Part shown: positions 45,171-54,358 of the stretch, in pieces
Layout of the letters: each line of letters begins with the position of its first letter
How positions within the stretch are numbered: position 1 is the first letter of the stretch
NCBI GenBank assembly: GCA_012719455.1
Contig: JAAYAJ010000064.1
Coordinates: forward strand, 62,001-126,000
Length of the DNA: 64,000 nt
Source: Acidobacteriota bacterium
Lineage (GTDB): Bacteria > Acidobacteriota > UBA6911
Direction: 5' to 3'
Translations under genes and position numbers: made by a program
Notes under the pieces: model-generated
Told to the model about the DNA's origin: nothing
Seen by the model: only the letters and a program-made list of their open reading frames with translations
Database searches by the model: none

Positions 45171-45184
45171 GAGAGGAGAGGACG

Positions 45185-46222
45185 ATGACGATTCCGGTCC
45201 GCGGGGATGCCATTGCCGATCCCGCCCCGGCGCCCGCGGCGATGGAGGAACTGGAAACGGTATACGAGCGGTTGCGCCCCCTCATCCCCCGGGCCGAGTG
45301 GGAAGCCCATGCCCCCGTAATCGCGGCCATTCGTGCGCAAAAGCGCCAACGCCGCGCCGTCATCCTGGCGCACAACTACCAGGCCCCCGAAATCTTCCAC
45401 GCGGTGGCGGACCTGACGGGGGATTCGCTGGCGCTCGCGCGGGAAGCTGCGGCGGTCGACGCCGATGTCATCGTGATGTGCGGCGTGCACTTCATGGCGG
45501 AAACGGCGAAACTCCTCAACCCCTCCCGGCTCGTGCTGATCCCTGACCCCGAGGCGGGGTGTTCACTGGCTTCCGCCATCACCCCCGGGGAGATCGAGCG
45601 GTTGCGCCGGCAGTACCCCGGGGCCCCGGTGGTCACCTACGTCAACACCTCCGCCGCCGTCAAGGCCGCCTCCGACATTTGCTGCACCTCCGCCAACGCC
45701 GTCGAGGTGGTGGAGTCGCTCGACGCCGACCGGGTCATTTTCCTCCCCGACGAGTACCTTGGGAGGCATGTCGCCTCCCGCACGGACAAGGAACTGATCC
45801 TCTGGCAGGGGCATTGCGAGGTACATGAACAATTCAGCGCCGCGGACCTCGTCCGCTGCCGGCGGGAGCACCCGGGCGTTTTCATCCTCGCCCACCCCGA
45901 ATGCCCGCCCGACGTCCTGGCGGAAGCGGACTTCACCGGGTCCACCGCCGACATGATCCGGGAAGTGGACCGCCGCAGGCCGGAGCGGGTGTTTTTGGCC
46001 ACCGAAATCTCCATGAGCCGCAACCTGGCGGCCGAATTCCCCGGGATCAGGTTCATCCACCCCTGTCACGCCTGCCCGCACATGCAGCGGATCACCCTGC
46101 CCGGCATCCTCGAATGCCTGCGCTCCCTGCGGCACCCGGTGGAGGTCGACCCCCTCGTCGCCGCGCGCGCGCGGCTGGCCGTCGAGCGCATGCTGGATAT
46201 CCGAGTGCGGGAGAAACGCTGA
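45185..46222 (+). CDS. nadA: Quinolinate synthase A
   Basis: 4Fe-4S enzyme of 345 residues that condenses iminoaspartate with dihydroxyacetone phosphate. Cluster Cys are in VMCGVHFMAE, near CCTSANAVE and in HPCHACPHMQRITL; AHNYQAPEIFH and HPECPPDV are also typical. Start ATG 45185 after AGAGGAGAG; an upstream in-frame ATG at 45152 lies inside the operator and lacks a ribosome site. nadB is not in the window, so the iminoaspartate source is elsewhere. Confidence 0.96.
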   Translation: MTIPVRGDAIADPAPAPAAMEELETVYERLRPLIPRAEWEAHAPVIAAIRAQKRQRRAVILAHNYQAPEIFHAVADLTGDSLALAREAAAVDADVIVMCGVHFMAETAKLLNPSRLVLIPDPEAGCSLASAITPGEIERLRRQYPGAPVVTYVNTSAAVKAASDICCTSANAVEVVESLDADRVIFLPDEYLGRHVASRTDKELILWQGHCEVHEQFSAADLVRCRREHPGVFILAHPECPPDVLAEADFTGSTADMIREVDRRRPERVFLATEISMSRNLAAEFPGIRFIHPCHACPHMQRITLPGILECLRSLRHPVEVDPLVAARARLAVERMLDIRVREKR

Positions 46223-46223
46223 C

Positions 46224-47105
46224 ATGAACCGACCGACCGAAGCACCGACCGGATTTGCGCCGCTGTACCCGATCGTTTACCAGGACGCCGTCCGGGGCGC
46301 CCTGCTCGAGGACATCGGAAGGGGGGGCGACCTGACCACCCAGGCGATCGTCGGCGCCGGCGACACCGCCTCGGCCGCTATTGTCGCGCGACAGGCGGGG
46401 CGGATCGCGGGCGGCGCCGTGGCCGCCGCCGCGTTTCGCTGCCTCGACCCCGACCTCGACATCGAGATCCGGATCCCCGACGGCGGTGACGCGGCCGCCG
46501 GGGAGACCGTGGCCGTCATCAGGGGGTCCGCCCGGCCCATTCTCACCGCCGAGCGCACCGCCCTCAATTTTCTCGCGCGGATGTCGGGCATCGCCACCGT
46601 CACCCGCGACGTCGCAACCGCCGTGGCGCCCTGGCCCGCCCGGGTGGTGTGCACCAGGAAAACGACCCCCGGTCTCCGGGTCCTGGAAAAATACGCGGTC
46701 AGGGCGGGAGGCGGATCCAATCACCGTTTCGGGCTCGACGACGCGGTACTCATCAAGGATAACCACATCGTGGTCGCCGGCGGCGTGACGGAGGCTGTCC
46801 GGAGAGTGCGCCGCAGCGCAGGGCACATGGTCAAGATCGAGGTCGAGGTCGACACGCTCGAACAGCTGGAAATTCTTCTCGGAGAGCGGGTGGACGCGGT
46901 CCTGCTCGACAACATGCCGGTCGATATGCTGGCCGAAGCCGTCCGCCGGGTCGGCAAGCGCATGCTCACCGAGGCAAGCGGTGGGGTCACCCCGGAGACG
47001 GCCCGGGCCATCGCGGCCACGGGGGTGGACCTGATCTCCATCGGCTGGCTGACGCACAGCTCCCCGGCGCTCAACCTGTCGCTGGAGGTCGCACTCAAAC
47101 TCTAG
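46224..47105 (+). CDS. nadC: Quinolinate phosphoribosyltransferase
   Basis: 293 residues; converts quinolinate and PRPP to nicotinate mononucleotide. EDIGRGGDLTTQAI start, the TRKTTPGLRVLEKYAV motif, HRFGLDDAVLIKDNH, IEVEVDTLEQL and SGGVTPETARAIAATGVD are all present. One base after the nadA stop, hence co-regulated. Confidence 0.97.
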   Translation: MNRPTEAPTGFAPLYPIVYQDAVRGALLEDIGRGGDLTTQAIVGAGDTASAAIVARQAGRIAGGAVAAAAFRCLDPDLDIEIRIPDGGDAAAGETVAVIRGSARPILTAERTALNFLARMSGIATVTRDVATAVAPWPARVVCTRKTTPGLRVLEKYAVRAGGGSNHRFGLDDAVLIKDNHIVVAGGVTEAVRRVRRSAGHMVKIEVEVDTLEQLEILLGERVDAVLLDNMPVDMLAEAVRRVGKRMLTEASGGVTPETARAIAATGVDLISIGWLTHSSPALNLSLEVALKL

Positions 47106-47123
47106 CCGAAGCGTTCCGAGGCG

Positions 47124-47579
47124 TCAGCGCCGGGCGGCGAAGAATGACCGGAGAAGGTCGCCGCATTCGCGCTCAAGCACCCCCGGGATGACGTGGATCC
47201 TATGGTTCAACAAATCGGACTCGGCAAGCCGGAAACAGGAGCGCACCGCCCCACCCTTGGGGTCCGCGGCACCGTAGACCAGGATGTCCACCCTGGCCTG
47301 GATCATGGCGCCGAGGCACATGACGCAGGGCTCGATGGTCACCACCAGCACCGAACCGGGGATACGGTAATTCGAAGCGCTCCTGGCCGCGTGGCGCAGG
47401 GCCACGATTTCGGCGTGGGCCGTGGGATCCTTCGCCCCGATGGGACCGTTGTGCCCCCGGCCGATGATCTTGCCGTGGGACAGGACCACGGCGCCGACGG
47501 GGATCTCTCCCTCCGCCTCCGCCCGCCGCGCCTCTTCCAGCGCCTCCTGCATCCAGTATTCAGCCGTTTTCGGATCCAT
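47124..47579 (-). CDS. tadA: tRNA-specific adenosine deaminase
   Basis: Converts A34 to inosine in tRNA-Arg(ACG). 151 residues of the cytidine-deaminase fold: zinc site HAE (His55, Glu57) and PCVMC (Cys85, Cys88), and the expected N-terminal helix WMQEALEEARRA. Convergent with nadC, 18 bases apart. Complete, no oddities. Confidence 0.95.
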   Translation of the reverse strand: MDPKTAEYWMQEALEEARRAEAEGEIPVGAVVLSHGKIIGRGHNGPIGAKDPTAHAEIVALRHAARSASNYRIPGSVLVVTIEPCVMCLGAMIQARVDILVYGAADPKGGAVRSCFRLAESDLLNHRIHVIPGVLERECGDLLRSFFAARR

Positions 47580-47653
47580 GAACCCCCCGTCCGTTACCGC
47601 CCCGCAGGCCTTCGGTCCACCTCCGGGTGCGCGAAAGCGGAATCGGGGACACT

Positions 47654-48622
47654 ATGCTGATGCCGAAGCCGCTCGTCCACACCCTTAAGCTGCTTTGTAC
47701 CATACTTCTGCTCTGGCTGGTTTTCAAATCGGTCGATGTCGCCCGAGTCTCCCGTGACCTGGGGGAGTTCCCTGCGGGGACCCTGGCCCTCCTGCTCGCG
47801 GCCCTTTGGGGGGGCCAGCTGCTCTGTTCCCAGCGCTGGCGCATCCTCGCGGGCGCCCTCGGCATGCGCGACGGCTATTTCGCGTTCGTCCAGGCCTATT
47901 TCGCGGGCATGTTTTTCAACCTCGGTCTCCCTTCGCTTGTCGGCGGCGACGCCGTCAAGGCCTACATCATCAGCCGCAAGGCGGGCAGGCCCCTGCCGGC
48001 GGGCCTGGCCTCGGTATTGCAGGACAGGGTGGCGGGCCTTGTCACTCTCCTTCTCTACGGGTCGGTCGCCGTCGCTTGGCGCCCCTTCAACTGGAAGGGG
48101 ATCCCGCTCTGGACCTTATATCTCTGCGCCTGGGCGGGGGTCGCGGCCGTCCTCGGCGTGATCTGGAAGGGGAAAACAGTCTGCCGGAAACTGGGGGAGC
48201 GGGTGCGCGCCCCCCGGGTCCGCAAGGCGCTCGGCTACCTCGGCGATTTTCACCGGGCGCTCGCCCTCCAGGATATCGGAAAGGGCGACCTCGGGCGCGT
48301 CGCCCTCTACTCCTTCGTAAACTCGGCGCTGGTCCTCGAGATATTCCGGCAGGTCGTTCTGGCCTCGGGACGGCCTGTCGACATGGTATCCTTTGTAGCG
48401 CTGTTTCCTCTCGTCACCCTGGCTACCATGCTCCCCGTGACGCTCAACGGGATGGGAGTACGCGAGTGGGTGTATGTCGAAGCCCTGCACCTTGTGGGGA
48501 TCCCCCGGGATTCCGGCCTGGTGATCTCCCTGGCCACCTCGGCGCTGATCCTCGTGTGCAATCTCGGGGGGGCGGCCTTTCTCTGGGCGGTCCCGAAGGC
48601 CCTGGCACACCCGAAAACTTGA
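47654..48622 (+). CDS. Flippase-like membrane protein (LPG synthase TM region family)
   Basis: Integral membrane protein of about 322 residues with around eight helices, of the UPF0104/lysylphosphatidylglycerol-synthase transmembrane-region type. Typical are GQLLCSQRWRILAGALG, the FFNLGLPSLVGGDAVKAYIISR segment (conserved GGD), and LNGMGVREWVYV near the C-terminus. The aminoacyl-transferase domain of MprF is absent. Such proteins often accompany glycosyltransferases, but none is adjacent. Start ATG 47654 after GGGGA; ATG 47660 is possible. Confidence 0.85.
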   Translation: MLMPKPLVHTLKLLCTILLLWLVFKSVDVARVSRDLGEFPAGTLALLLAALWGGQLLCSQRWRILAGALGMRDGYFAFVQAYFAGMFFNLGLPSLVGGDAVKAYIISRKAGRPLPAGLASVLQDRVAGLVTLLLYGSVAVAWRPFNWKGIPLWTLYLCAWAGVAAVLGVIWKGKTVCRKLGERVRAPRVRKALGYLGDFHRALALQDIGKGDLGRVALYSFVNSALVLEIFRQVVLASGRPVDMVSFVALFPLVTLATMLPVTLNGMGVREWVYVEALHLVGIPRDSGLVISLATSALILVCNLGGAAFLWAVPKALAHPKT

Positions 48623-48716
48623 GGCGCAACCCGCCGGCGGGCACGCGGCCGGACGGACGGAAACTAACCATCGAATTTTGCCGCAAAATAATGTAGCATT
48701 AAAAGATAGGCAAATT

Positions 48717-50474
48717 ATGAATACTGCAAACGAAGAACGACTGAAGATAGCTGTATTTATCGATTTCGACAATATCGCCATCGGCGTGAAACAATCGCTG
48801 GGCCGCAATTTCGACGTCGGCACGGTACTCGAAGCCATCAAGGAAAAGGGCGAAGTCATTACGAAAATCGCCTACGGCGACTGGAAGCGAGCGGAGGATT
48901 TCAGCCGCGCCATGACCCAGCACGCCGTCCAGATGGTGCAGCGCAACCTGACGCCGGGCGGGGACAAGAACGGGGCCGACATCGCCCTGGCGCTCGACGC
49001 CCTGGAAACGGCCTTCACCCGGGCGCACATCAACGCCTTCGTCATCGTCGGCGGCGACAGCGATTTCATCGCCCTGGTGGAAAAGCTCAAGCAGTACGAC
49101 AAGATGGTGTTCGTGGTCGGGGGACGCGCCTTCACCAGCGTCATCCTTCAGAAGAACTGCCACGAGTTCATCGCCTACGAAAACCTGATCGGCGTACAGT
49201 CCGGGTCGAGAAGGTCCTCGGGCCGGGCGCAGGTCTCGAGCTCCGCGTCGCTGCAGAGCGCACTCCCGCTGATCCGGCGGGCCATGAAGATCCTCTCCGA
49301 CCGGGAGGTCTCCCCACAGTTGGGGCTGCTGAAGAGCACCCTGCTGCAGCTCGACTCCACCTTCTCCGAAAGGGACTACGGAGTCAGCAGCTTCCGCGAT
49401 TTCATGCAGAAGCTGGCCGACACCGGGGCCATCCACCTCAAGCAGGTGGACCGAAGCCTGCTCGTGGAGCTGAAGGAAACACGGGAACAGGCACGGCGTG
49501 GGACAGCCGCCAAGGCGGCGGCGACCGAGGAGGCGGCCGCGACGGAGGCAGAGGCTGCAGGACAGGAACAACTTCCGCCAGCACAGGCGGAAGAAACCGG
49601 GTCGCATTCCGCGACCGAAGGGTCAGTGATGCATCACGAGGACGCCCCGGCCAAGCCGTCCGCCCAGGCCTCGGAAGCGATCCGGGCGCTGGAGGAAGCG
49701 CTGCGGAATTCCCGCCCACGGCCGCACTGGCCGATGTATCTCCGCACCTTCAAGCAGATGATCCGGTCGCTGCAGCCCCCGTTCGACGAACACCAGTACG
49801 GGATATCGAGCATCTACGACCTGGTGCGGCAGGCACACCGCGACGGGTTGCTCCATGTCGAACGCAACCGGCAGGGGATTCTACGCATATTCGCCGGGGA
49901 GCGCTTCCCGAAGGGGGACTCCGAACCGGTGCCCGGAATGACCGTGCCCCCGCAGCCTGAGGGGGAAACGATCGCGGCGGAGAAAACGGAACTTCCGGTC
50001 CGGAGCGAAGTCGAATCTGCTCAAGAGGAGGCTGCCCAACCCGCCGCCGCCACGCCTGACCCGTCCGGAGAGGACAAGCCGGCTGGAAAGGGCGAACCAG
50101 CGGAAGAAAGCAAACCAGCCGGAAAACGCAAACCTGCCGCAGAGGACGAACCAGCGGAAGAAGATAAACCAGCCGGAAAGGGTAAATCTGCCGTAAAGGA
50201 CAAACCGGCGGAAGATGATAAACCGACCGGAAAGGGCGAACCTGCCGCAGAGGACAAACCGGCGGAAGAAGGCAAACCGGAATCCGAGGCCCCGACAAGC
50301 GAGCCTGACAAAAAAGCGGCTGCCGGCAAAACCGAGGATCCCAAGCCGAAACCGCGCGCCCGCAAGAAGACGACCACGACGGCAGCGGCCAAGAGCGCGA
50401 AGAAAACCACCACTCCCCGCAAGCGCAAGAGCGCTAAGGATACGACCAAGGAAAAGGAAGAAGAGGAAAAGTAA
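48717..50474 (+). CDS. NYN-domain protein with two OST-HTH/LOTUS domains and a repetitive tail
   Basis: 585 residues. The N-terminal NYN/PIN-like nuclease fold (about 9-155) keeps its acidic motif residues: FIDFDN (14-19), KNGADIALALDAL and GGDSDF. Two OST-HTH/LOTUS modules follow, about 170-250 (LIRRAMKILSDREVSPQLG) and 310-385 (YLRTFKQMIRSLQPPFDE), predicted to bind RNA. The last 200 residues are disordered: a Glu/Ala linker, a KPA/GKG/EDKPAEE repeat, then a Lys/Thr/Arg-rich H1-like end that would bind nucleic acid. Probably an RNA-processing or RNA-silencing-type nuclease; no partner is adjacent. ATG 48717 is the first well-placed start. Confidence 0.88.
   Translation: MNTANEERLKIAVFIDFDNIAIGVKQSLGRNFDVGTVLEAIKEKGEVITKIAYGDWKRAEDFSRAMTQHAVQMVQRNLTPGGDKNGADIALALDALETAFTRAHINAFVIVGGDSDFIALVEKLKQYDKMVFVVGGRAFTSVILQKNCHEFIAYENLIGVQSGSRRSSGRAQVSSSASLQSALPLIRRAMKILSDREVSPQLGLLKSTLLQLDSTFSERDYGVSSFRDFMQKLADTGAIHLKQVDRSLLVELKETREQARRGTAAKAAATEEAAATEAEAAGQEQLPPAQAEETGSHSATEGSVMHHEDAPAKPSAQASEAIRALEEALRNSRPRPHWPMYLRTFKQMIRSLQPPFDEHQYGISSIYDLVRQAHRDGLLHVERNRQGILRIFAGERFPKGDSEPVPGMTVPPQPEGETIAAEKTELPVRSEVESAQEEAAQPAAATPDPSGEDKPAGKGEPAEESKPAGKRKPAAEDEPAEEDKPAGKGKSAVKDKPAEDDKPTGKGEPAAEDKPAEEGKPESEAPTSEPDKKAAAGKTEDPKPKPRARKKTTTTAAAKSAKKTTTPRKRKSAKDTTKEKEEEEK
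50073..50270 (+). repeat. 54-bp in-frame tandem repeat
   Basis: An 18-codon unit (consensus DKPAGKGKPAAEDKPAEE) occurs three times in full, plus one 12-codon copy, within the NYN-protein gene. Copies differ at several bases, so the array is not recent. Length may vary between strains. Confidence 0.8.
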
Positions 50475-50484
50475 CAGGCAGGTT

Positions 50485-50522
50485 CCGCGGGCGGCCGGGG
50501 CAGGAGCCCCGCCCGCCCGCGG
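50485..50522. terminator. Bidirectional hairpin between convergent genes
   Basis: A stem of 17 base pairs with one C-C mismatch and an AGGA loop lies between the NYN gene and the convergent TPR gene. No T-run on either side, but the size and position support a shared transcript end. Confidence 0.65.
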
Positions 50523-50528
50523 GCAAAG

Positions 50529-52037
50529 CTATTTGCTCCGCTTCGAAACTACGATCAGAAGCCCCTTGGCGTCATCGAGCTTGTCCGGGTCGGTCCCGAT
50601 CTCCACAAACCTGTTCAGCAACTCCAGGGTACGTGCGTCCTTTTCCTTCCCCTCGGCGAAATAGAGCCGGCCGAGGTCGTAGTGGGCGTCGGCATTGTCC
50701 GGGTTGAGCTTGATCACCCGCTCCAGGGCGGCCTCGGCCAGGCGCGGCTCCTGGTTTTTCACCCGGGCCGCCAGCTCCATCAGGACCTGCTCGGGGCTGC
50801 GGTCGCCCGCACTCCGGGGGTCGGCCATGACGTCGACCGCCTGTTCGAACTTCTTGATGTCCAGGTAGAACTGGGCGAAGGACATCTGGTATTCACCCAC
50901 GTTGGCCGCCGGGGCCAGTTCGATCGATTTCCGGAACGCGGCTTCCGCTTCCTCCTGGCGGCCGAGCTTCCCCTGGGCGCGCCCGATCTGTCTCCAGATC
51001 ACCGGCTGCTTTTCGGACGCGAGGCGGTTGGCTTCCTCGAACTTCGCAAGGGCGCCCGCCGCGTCCCCCGACTGCAGCATCTTGCTCCCCTCGTCAAGCA
51101 CGACCTGGGCCTTCTTGATCGCCTCGTTTTCCTTCATGCCGGTGATCGTCTTCTGCAGGCTCGCCAGGGAAGCATCCCCCGGCTTGAGCTCGAGCGCCCT
51201 GCCGACGGCTGCAAGGGCCTCATCGTATTTCCCCGCCTGGGCCAGGGCGCGGCCCATGTTGCCGTACAGGTCGGGGTCGCCCTGGACCGTCTTGGCGGCC
51301 TCGGCGTACAGCGCGGCCGCCTCCGCGTATTTCTTTTGCTTGAACGCGGCCTCCGCCTTGAAAACCGGCATCTGCGGCAGCAGTTTCTGCACATTCTGCG
51401 CGATCGCCTCGTAACTGTTCGGCTGCCCGGCGGGAACGGGGAGCGCTTTCAAGACCTCGGCGAGGGACTCGGCCTGTTTCCAGGTCGCCGCGGCGTCATC
51501 GAACCGCGACTGCTGCAACTGCACCACGCCGAGGTAATAGAGCCCCTCGGCCAGGGACGGGTTGATCTCGAGCGCCTGGCGCAGGAGCTTCTCCGCCTCC
51601 GGGAAGTTGCTCTGCTGGGATGCCTGCATCCCCTGTTGCAGCAGGGCGGCCGCATTCTTCTCGATCAGCGGGTCCTCGAAATAGAACTTCCGGTCCGCGC
51701 CGGCCTCGAGCTTGAGGGCGGCCGACCCGGAGGATCCCTTGACCTCAACAAACTCGTAAAGCGCCGGGGCAAACCCTTCCTTGCGCCCCACCACCCGGTA
51801 GATTCCGTCATCAAGCTTGTTGAAGGCGGCGATCCCCTGGCTGTTGGACTTCGCATCCTTGGCTTTTTGGGTAAGAAGGTTGAAGACGACAACCTTGACG
51901 TCCTTCACGGCGTTGCCCGAGGCATCCAGGCATTTCACCTGGATTCCCCCCTGCTGGGCCCAGGCCGGCAGCGCCAGCACAAGAAGCGATACAACCGCGA
52001 GAGCGGTAACGATCCGTCTACTGCATTCTTTTTTCAT
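50529..52037 (-). CDS. Exported TPR protein with N-terminal beta-sandwich domain
   Basis: 502 residues from ATG 52037 (TGAGGT upstream). Signal peptide to about residue 27 (A-W-A-Q), then a carboxypeptidase regulatory-like beta domain (IQVKCLDASGNAVKDVKVVVFN, about 30-110), then around eight TPRs (for example PEAEKLLRQALEINPSLAEGLYY). Probably a periplasmic or outer-membrane-associated interaction platform. The next two genes on this strand upstream are also exported, which suggests a common envelope locus. Confidence 0.85.
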   Translation of the reverse strand: MKKECSRRIVTALAVVSLLVLALPAWAQQGGIQVKCLDASGNAVKDVKVVVFNLLTQKAKDAKSNSQGIAAFNKLDDGIYRVVGRKEGFAPALYEFVEVKGSSGSAALKLEAGADRKFYFEDPLIEKNAAALLQQGMQASQQSNFPEAEKLLRQALEINPSLAEGLYYLGVVQLQQSRFDDAAATWKQAESLAEVLKALPVPAGQPNSYEAIAQNVQKLLPQMPVFKAEAAFKQKKYAEAAALYAEAAKTVQGDPDLYGNMGRALAQAGKYDEALAAVGRALELKPGDASLASLQKTITGMKENEAIKKAQVVLDEGSKMLQSGDAAGALAKFEEANRLASEKQPVIWRQIGRAQGKLGRQEEAEAAFRKSIELAPAANVGEYQMSFAQFYLDIKKFEQAVDVMADPRSAGDRSPEQVLMELAARVKNQEPRLAEAALERVIKLNPDNADAHYDLGRLYFAEGKEKDARTLELLNRFVEIGTDPDKLDDAKGLLIVVSKRSK

Positions 52038-52139
52038 TGGCGACCTCATCCGCATCATGATTGACGGGGATTCCCCCCATCCGGAGACCTATGACATTAC
52101 ACGCTCGGCCGGTTTTGTGCAACTCGAACCTTGGTCCCC

Positions 52140-54344
52140 TCAAGGGACGGCCACTACGAAGCCGGCGGTCCCCGTGGTGCCGTTGCGATCGCCCGCCCGG
52201 ATGCCGATCCGGTGCTCACCGGCCGCAAGCTCCGGAGTCGTCACGAGGTACTCCTCCCGGGGTGAATCGGCGATGCCGTCAACGGGGGAAAGGAGACGCC
52301 AGGGGCCCCCGTCGACCGCGACCTCCGCGCTGTGGAGAACCCCGGTGGAAACGCTCGCCCGGAACCGGACCTCCACCCTGCGTCCGCTAACCGACCAGTC
52401 GAGGATCTCGATCTGCGGCGGGGCGGCCGCCACCACGAAGGGGGCGCTCACCCGCTCCCCGACGAGTGACCGGTCGAAGGGATTGGAGAGCTCGTCGTCC
52501 GCCACCACCTTCAGGCGGTAGGTCCCGTCCGGGAGCGCCGTCGTACCGAGGGTGTAGAAGGTGTCGCAGAGGCCCGATTCCAGTAATTTCCACTCCGATT
52601 CCGCCTCCCCCTTGAGGTAGAGGGAATAGCGCAGGGTATCCCCGTTGCCGTCCTCCGCCTTCCAGGTGAACGAACGGGCGCCGGCTTCGAGCACCTGGCG
52701 GGGAGGGAGCGGCTGGGCTTCCCGCCCGCGCACGCGCGGCGCGTGCAGGCCCTGCCCGTCGGCGGGGGCCGTGGCGGTGTAGAAGCCGCTCGCGGCCATG
52801 GACGGCTGCTTCTCGAGCGCCAGGCCATGCGGCAGGATTGTGAGTTCGGTGACGCGCGGCCGCACGTTCAGCTGCAGATAGGAGATCCGCACCCCTTTCA
52901 GGGAGCCCTCGCCGGCCTCCCCGTCAAACCTGGCCCGCCACTGCAGGTAGCGCGCGCGCGGACTCGTGATCGCCGCTCCGGGCTCCAGGCAGGGGGGACT
53001 CCAGTCGCTCCATGACCCGTCGGGCCGGGGGGTGTTCCCGCTCCGGGTGGCCAGGGCGACGCCCCGGACCGGCCCGGCCGTGTCCCAGTCGATCCTCCCC
53101 CAGGTGGAGACGGTCCCGGCATCGAGCGTGTCCGACTCGAAAGTCCCGGAAGGCGCCTTCCCCTTCCGGAGCCGGTAGACCTTTCCCCGGTTACTGGTCC
53201 CGACATAGACATCGTCCCCCGCGACGATCAACCGGGACGCGTCCTCCTCGGGCAGGTCGGTGACCACCGCCACCCGGCCGCCGGAGCGGAGGGTCATCAG
53301 CCTCCCCTTGGGGCCCGTGGCCACCTGCAGCTCCCCGTCGGCGCCGGGGACGATATCGAACGCCGTTTCCCCGTCGGCACTGTAGAGGAGCTCGACGGCG
53401 CCGTCGGCGCCGATGGCATAGACCGCCGCGGCGCCCGACCGCTTCCTCCCCTCGCCCCCTTCCGTCGCGGTCCCCGCCCCCTGCCCCGCCGCGGCAGGGG
53501 CGGAGCCCGCCCCGCCGGCGCCCGCCACGACCGTCACCGTGGTCGAAACCGTCACGACCCCCTCCCCGGCGGAAGCGGGAGCGCTTCCCGGCGCCTTCGA
53601 GGAGGCGGCGGCGGCATACAGGGTGCCGAAACGGTCCATGGCGAGCGCGTGCACCTCCTCGTAAGGGGTGTCGACCAGGGCAAACCCCCTCCCCCGCGGG
53701 TCGACGCGGAGCACGCGCCCGTTCGGAGCGGTCCCCGCCAGGAGATCCTTCCCCTCGAACCTGAGGCACCGGACATGGCTGTCACCGGAGACGTGAAACA
53801 CGGTCCCCTGTCCCTCCCGGTTCACCCGGTAAATGACGCCGCCGGCGCCGGTCCCGACGTAGAGATTGTCCTCGGCGTCAAACACCATCGCCCATATGTA
53901 GGTCCCCTCCGGGTCGAAGAATTCCTCCGGGTCGTTCGCCCCGCGCAGGCGGTAGATCCTCCCCTCGGGAGAGGTGCCGGCGTACAAGGTGCCGGAAGAA
54001 TCGAGCGCCAGGGCGAAGACGTGGAGCTCGCGGGACTCGAAATAGAGACTCCCCTTCCCTTCGGGGTCGATCCGGTACACTTTCCCCTCGGCCCCCGTCC
54101 CGACGTAAAGGTTCCCCGCCCGGTCGCGGACCATGGAGAAGATGTATTCCTGGCCGGTGTCGAACCACAGGTCGAGGGGGGGAGCCAGCGAGAGAGCCCC
54201 GTCGGAGGCGAGTGACACGCCGCTGAATACTCCCGCGAGCATTTCCTCCCGGGTGAAATTTTCCCAGAACCGCGGCAGGGCGGCCCAGGAAACGGCCGAA
54301 AGGGCCAGAAAGACGAGCGGCAAGGTGGATGTCCTTATACGCAT
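52140..54344 (-). CDS. Exported beta-propeller protein
   Basis: 734 residues. Signal peptide of about 21 residues; then repeated blades with the pattern G-N-L-Y-V-G-T-x-x-x-G-x-V-Y-R (for example NLYVGTGAEGKVYRID, TLYAGTSPEGRIYRL), as in two-component-regulator-type propellers. A Gly/Ala-rich low-complexity insert interrupts the middle. The C-terminal third has immunoglobulin-like beta domains (ARSFTWKAEDGNGDTL). Ligand unknown. AAGAGGT precedes the ATG. It follows the S55 peptidase gene by 14 bases and is probably co-transcribed with it. Confidence 0.82.
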   Translation of the reverse strand: MRIRTSTLPLVFLALSAVSWAALPRFWENFTREEMLAGVFSGVSLASDGALSLAPPLDLWFDTGQEYIFSMVRDRAGNLYVGTGAEGKVYRIDPEGKGSLYFESRELHVFALALDSSGTLYAGTSPEGRIYRLRGANDPEEFFDPEGTYIWAMVFDAEDNLYVGTGAGGVIYRVNREGQGTVFHVSGDSHVRCLRFEGKDLLAGTAPNGRVLRVDPRGRGFALVDTPYEEVHALAMDRFGTLYAAAASSKAPGSAPASAGEGVVTVSTTVTVVAGAGGAGSAPAAAGQGAGTATEGGEGRKRSGAAAVYAIGADGAVELLYSADGETAFDIVPGADGELQVATGPKGRLMTLRSGGRVAVVTDLPEEDASRLIVAGDDVYVGTSNRGKVYRLRKGKAPSGTFESDTLDAGTVSTWGRIDWDTAGPVRGVALATRSGNTPRPDGSWSDWSPPCLEPGAAITSPRARYLQWRARFDGEAGEGSLKGVRISYLQLNVRPRVTELTILPHGLALEKQPSMAASGFYTATAPADGQGLHAPRVRGREAQPLPPRQVLEAGARSFTWKAEDGNGDTLRYSLYLKGEAESEWKLLESGLCDTFYTLGTTALPDGTYRLKVVADDELSNPFDRSLVGERVSAPFVVAAAPPQIEILDWSVSGRRVEVRFRASVSTGVLHSAEVAVDGGPWRLLSPVDGIADSPREEYLVTTPELAAGEHRIGIRAGDRNGTTGTAGFVVAVP

Positions 54345-54358
54345 GCACAGACCTCTTG

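Larger units (their letters stand above)
44841..45184. other. Intergenic region upstream of nadA
   Basis: 344 bases without a supported gene. The first 230 hold nothing I recognise; the last 107 contain the nadA promoter, a palindromic operator and the ribosome site. Confidence 0.7.
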
